A program made the translations under genes and the position numbers. A stretch of 64,000 nt of DNA from an uncultured Halomonas sp. GTDB taxonomy: Bacteria > Pseudomonadota > Gammaproteobacteria > Pseudomonadales > Halomonadaceae. Location: NCBI RefSeq assembly GCF_947501415.1, contig NZ_CANMVL010000007.1, forward strand, positions 213,702 to 277,701. Reading direction: 5' to 3'. Of this stretch, positions 61,941-64,000 are shown piece after piece. The notes beneath the pieces were generated by a model that was given only the letters and a program-made list of their open reading frames with translations, did no database searches and was not told the origin of the DNA. Within the stretch, counting starts at the first letter, position 1; the number at the start of each line of letters is the position of its first letter.

Positions 61941-63194
61941 ATGGCACTATACGTACAGAAATTCGGCGGTACCTCGGTGGGCTCAGTGGAGCGCATCAAG
62001 GCCGTGGCCGAGAAGGTCAAGGGCTTCCGTGACAACGGCCACCAGGTCGTGGTGGTGGTGTCGGCGATGAGTGGCGAGACCAATCGCCTGATCGGCATGG
62101 CCAACGAGATCAATGACGAGCCCACTCCGCGAGAGATGGACATGCTGGTCTCCACCGGTGAGCAGGTCACCATCTCGCTGCTGGCCATGGCCCTGCACAA
62201 GCTGGGGGTGCCGGCGACCTCCTATACCGGTTCCCAGGTGGGCATCCAGACCGACAGCGCCCACACCAAGGCGCGGATCCAGCGTATCGAGACCGATGAG
62301 CTGCAGGCCGACCTGGATGATGGCCAGGTGGTCGTGGTAGCGGGCTTCCAGGGCGTCGACGAGGAGGGCAATATCACCACTCTCGGGCGCGGCGGCTCCG
62401 ACACCACCGGTGTGGCCCTGGCTGCGGCGCTGAAGGCCGATGAGTGCCAGATCTATACCGATGTCGACGGTGTCTACACCACCGACCCCCGCGTCTGCAG
62501 CAAGGCCCAGCGTCTCGAGCGCATCACCGTCGAGGAGATGCTGGAGCTGGCCAGCCTCGGCTCCAAGGTGCTGCAGATTCGCGCCGTCGAATTCGCCGGC
62601 AAGTACAATGTTCCGCTGCGTGTGCTGTCCAGTTTTCAGGACGGCCCCGGCACCCTGATCGTTGCAGACTCAGACCAAGAAGAGGACTCCATGGAAGAAC
62701 CGCTGATCTCCGGTATCGCCTTCACTGCCAACGAGGCCAAGCTGACGCTGCTCAATACCCCGGACGTGCCGGGCGTGGCATCGCGCATCCTGGGCCCCAT
62801 CGCCGGCGCCAATATCGAAGTCGACATGATCGTGCAGAACGTGGCTCCGGCCGGCGACTACACCGACTTCACCTTTACCGTGGCCAAGGGGGACTACAAG
62901 CAGACCCTCAAGATCCTCAACGAGCAGGTGCTGCCCGACCTGGGCGAGGGTGAGGTCAAGAGTGACGACAATATCGCCAAGGTCTCGCTGGTGGGCGTTG
63001 GCATGCGCTCCCATGCCGGTGTAGCCTCCAAGATGTTCCGTGTGCTTGCCGAGGAGAGCATCAATATCCGCATGGTCTCGACCTCCGAGATCAAGATCTC
63101 CGTGGTGATCGACGAGAAACAGATGGAGCTCGCCGTCCGCGCCCTGCACAAGGCCTTCGGCCTCGACAAGGCCGATATCGAGAGCGAGGAATAA
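61941..63194 (+). CDS. lysC: Aspartate kinase
   Basis: LysC phosphorylates aspartate, the first step to lysine, threonine and methionine. The 417-residue enzyme is the monofunctional type: KFGGTSVG at 7-14, [13 protein letters not shown] [42 protein letters not shown], then two ACT domains (about 265-400) that bind feedback inhibitors, with VPGVASRI and [16 protein letters not shown]. An in-frame ATG at 62691 with its own ribosome site could yield a separate beta subunit. No lysine riboswitch is visible upstream. The order alaS-lysC-csrA matches other gammaproteobacteria. Confidence 0.96.
   Translation: MALYVQKFGGTSVGSVERIKAVAEKVKGFRDNGHQVVVVVSAMSGETNRLIGMANEINDEPTPREMDMLVSTGEQVTISLLAMALHKLGVPATSYTGSQVGIQTDSAHTKARIQRIETDELQADLDDGQVVVVAGFQGVDEEGNITTLGRGGSDTTGVALAAALKADECQIYTDVDGVYTTDPRVCSKAQRLERITVEEMLELASLGSKVLQIRAVEFAGKYNVPLRVLSSFQDGPGTLIVADSDQEEDSMEEPLISGIAFTANEAKLTLLNTPDVPGVASRILGPIAGANIEVDMIVQNVAPAGDYTDFTFTVAKGDYKQTLKILNEQVLPDLGEGEVKSDDNIAKVSLVGVGMRSHAGVASKMFRVLAEESINIRMVSTSEIKISVVIDEKQMELAVRALHKAFGLDKADIESEE
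62691..63194 (+). CDS. Possible internal translation product of lysC (beta subunit, ACT domains only)
   Basis: The in-frame ATG at 62691 is preceded by AAGAAGAGGACTCC, a strong ribosome site at 6-nt spacing within the linker between the kinase and ACT domains. Translation would give 167 residues starting [11 protein letters not shown] and comprising both ACT domains. Overlapping alpha/beta LysC products are established in Bacillus subtilis and Corynebacterium glutamicum; use here is inference. Confidence 0.5.
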   Translation: MEEPLISGIAFTANEAKLTLLNTPDVPGVASRILGPIAGANIEVDMIVQNVAPAGDYTDFTFTVAKGDYKQTLKILNEQVLPDLGEGEVKSDDNIAKVSLVGVGMRSHAGVASKMFRVLAEESINIRMVSTSEIKISVVIDEKQMELAVRALHKAFGLDKADIESEE

Positions 63195-63402
63195 GCCGAC
63201 CCCTCGGGGGCAGATTCCCTTCTACGCTGGTAGGAAGGTCCGCTGCATCTCGCGGTGGGGCTTCCCTTCAACGGGGGGCTTGGTGTTTCATGGGCCGCCG
63301 TGTTGGTCATGGAAGGCGTTCTGCCACATACTGAGACGGCGTGATGCCGTCGGCCAGCACCCCGTTGCCAGCCAGAGAACAAGTCTGAGAAGGAGATCAG
63401 CC

Positions 63403-63600
63403 ATGCTCATCCTGACCCGCCGTGTCGGCGAGACCCTGATGATCGGTGATGACATCACCGTGACGGTGCTGGGCGTGAAGGGTAACCAGGTCCGTATCGG
63501 TGTGAATGCACCGAAGGATGTGGCAGTCCATCGCGAGGAGATCTACCAGCGCATTCAGCGTGAGAGGAGCGACGAGGAAGGTTCTGACCACGACGTGTAG
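63403..63600 (+). CDS. csrA: Carbon storage regulator CsrA/RsmA
   Basis: A 65-residue RNA-binding dimer that represses or activates translation at GGA motifs. The N-terminal [24 protein letters not shown] contains the conserved Arg/Leu face; [22 protein letters not shown] follows, with the second RNA-contacting Arg near position 44. The C-terminal tail is acidic. The ATG follows AAGGAG. The gene has its own 208-bp upstream region after lysC and sits before tRNA-Ser, as rsmA/csrA often does. A likely RNA partner is at about 53.3 kb. Confidence 0.97.
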   Translation: MLILTRRVGETLMIGDDITVTVLGVKGNQVRIGVNAPKDVAVHREEIYQRIQRERSDEEGSDHDV

Positions 63601-63608
63601 TGCGCAGA

Positions 63609-63630
63609 GGCGGTTAATAAAAAAACCGCC
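63609..63630. repeat. Inverted repeat GGCGGTT / AACCGCC after csrA
   Basis: GGCGGTT (63609-63615) and AACCGCC (63624-63630) make a 7-bp stem with an A-rich loop 8 bp after the csrA stop. No T-run follows, so it is a weak terminator candidate. Confidence 0.4.
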
Positions 63631-63637
63631 GGGGTGC

Positions 63638-63666
63638 TGGACAAACCCCTTCGGAAACGGTAAGAT
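63638..63666 (+). promoter_or_regulatory. Promoter of the tRNA-Ser / tRNA-Arg cluster
   Basis: TGGACA (63638-63643) matches five of six -35 bases and TAAGAT (63661-63666) four of six -10 bases, with exact 17-bp spacing. The following GCGCCG is a GC-rich discriminator typical of stringently controlled stable-RNA promoters. tRNA-Ser begins 17 bp downstream. Confidence 0.7.
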
Positions 63667-63683
63667 ATGCGCCGTGTCGTTAG

Positions 63684-63776
63684 GGAGAGGTGGCCGAGTG
63701 GCTGAAGGCGCTCCCCTGCTAAGGGAGTAAGGGGTTTATAGCCTCTTCGAGGGTTCGAATCCCTCCCTCTCCGCCA
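63684..63776 (+). tRNA. tRNA-Ser (anticodon GCT)
   Basis: Acceptor arms GGAGAGG and CCTCTCC pair fully, followed by G and encoded CCA. The anticodon stem CTCCCCT-GCT-AAGGGAG reads AGC/AGU. The long variable arm (TAAGGGGTTTATAGCCTCTTC) and the T-loop GGTTCGAATCC are typical of class II serine tRNA. Length is 93 nt including CCA. Confidence 0.97.
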
Positions 63777-63797
63777 TAACGATACAGTAAAGCATCA

Positions 63798-63874
63798 GCG
63801 CCCGTAGCTCAGCTGGATAGAGTACCTGACTACGAATCAGGTGGTCGGAGGTTCGAATCCTCCCGGGCGCGCCA
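63798..63874 (+). tRNA. tRNA-Arg (anticodon ACG), copy 1
   Basis: Acceptor arms GCGCCCG and CGGGCGC pair completely; the anticodon arm CCTGA-CTACGAA-TCAGG carries ACG, whose A34 is normally edited to inosine to read CGU/CGC/CGA. The T-loop GGTTCGAATCC and encoded CCA are present; 77 nt. Confidence 0.98.
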
Positions 63875-63923
63875 GCTTTACACGTAGCAGGTGATGGCGG
63901 TCACCGTGACAACACCGCACTAC

Positions 63924-64000
63924 GCGCCCGTAGCTCAGCTGGATAGAGTACCTGACTACGAATCAGGTGGTCGGAGGTTCGAATCCTCCCGGGCGCGCCA
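63924..64000 (+). tRNA. tRNA-Arg (anticodon ACG), copy 2
   Basis: This 77-nt gene is identical to copy 1 at every base and starts 49 bp after it. It ends in CCA at the final base of the window. The 49-bp spacer has no promoter or terminator, so both copies belong to one precursor transcript; further copies may lie beyond the edge. Confidence 0.98.

Overview
The window is a GC-rich (about 65%) gammaproteobacterial chromosome segment, almost entirely housekeeping. Gene content and order (accA-tilS; ubiD-fre-folM; tatABC-hisE-ubiB-ubiJ-ubiE; hslUV-SPOR-argS-priA-rpmE-malic enzyme-ponA-pilMNOPQ-aroK-aroB-gltBD; pyrG-kdsA-eno; fdxA-mutS-pncC-recA-recX-alaS-lysC-csrA-tRNAs) resemble the Pseudomonas/Oceanospirillales layout. 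A DUF3087 protein, a Tat-exported PhoX, an NhaC antiporter and dispersed intergenic repeats fit a halophilic Halomonadaceae member. That placement is inferred from gene order and composition; no database was consulted.

Layout. 1-2.2 kb: a minus-strand pair of lower GC, a histone-deacetylase-like hydrolase cut by the window edge and an NhaC antiporter. 2.6-10.6 kb: accA, tilS, a short Ppx/GppA phosphatase, rho with a long leader, ubiD, fre, folM. 10.6-12.4 kb: a 42-aa membrane ORF, then two aromatic-rich leader peptides in front of a DAHP synthase. 12.7-17.5 kb: DUF3087, phoX, hemB, elbB. 17.5-30.1 kb: a long minus-strand block for Tat export, HisE, ubiquinone synthesis, HslUV, an FtsN-like SPOR protein, ArgS and PriA. 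30.2-35.4 kb: rpmE, malic enzyme, a DUF481 barrel, PBP1A. 35.7-42.4 kb: the type IV pilus alignment/secretin operon pilMNOPQ with aroK and aroB. 43-53 kb: gltBD, pyrG, kdsA, eno. 53.1-53.6 kb: a CDS-free gap holding a candidate CsrA/RsmA-sequestering sRNA. 53.6-64 kb: fdxA, mutS, pncC, SOS-controlled recA, recX, alaS, lysC, csrA, tRNA-Ser and two identical tRNA-Arg genes, the last ending on the final base.

How parts connect. UbiD, UbiB, UbiJ and UbiE belong to one ubiquinone pathway. DAHP synthase, AroB and AroK are early shikimate steps, and the leaders before DAHP synthase suggest control by aromatic amino acids. PilM-Q form the inner-membrane platform and outer-membrane pore of type IV pili. 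csrA and the candidate CsrA-binding sRNA lie about 10 kb apart and could form one post-transcriptional circuit.

Most notable signals: the tandem aromatic leaders (10911-11353); the GGA-rich sRNA candidate next to fdxA (about 53242-53418); the abrupt GC drop inside pilQ (about 39960-40680); a GntR-type palindrome before the malic enzyme gene; an internal start in lysC; and two intergenic repeat families. No CRISPR array, insertion sequence, prophage or defence system is visible.
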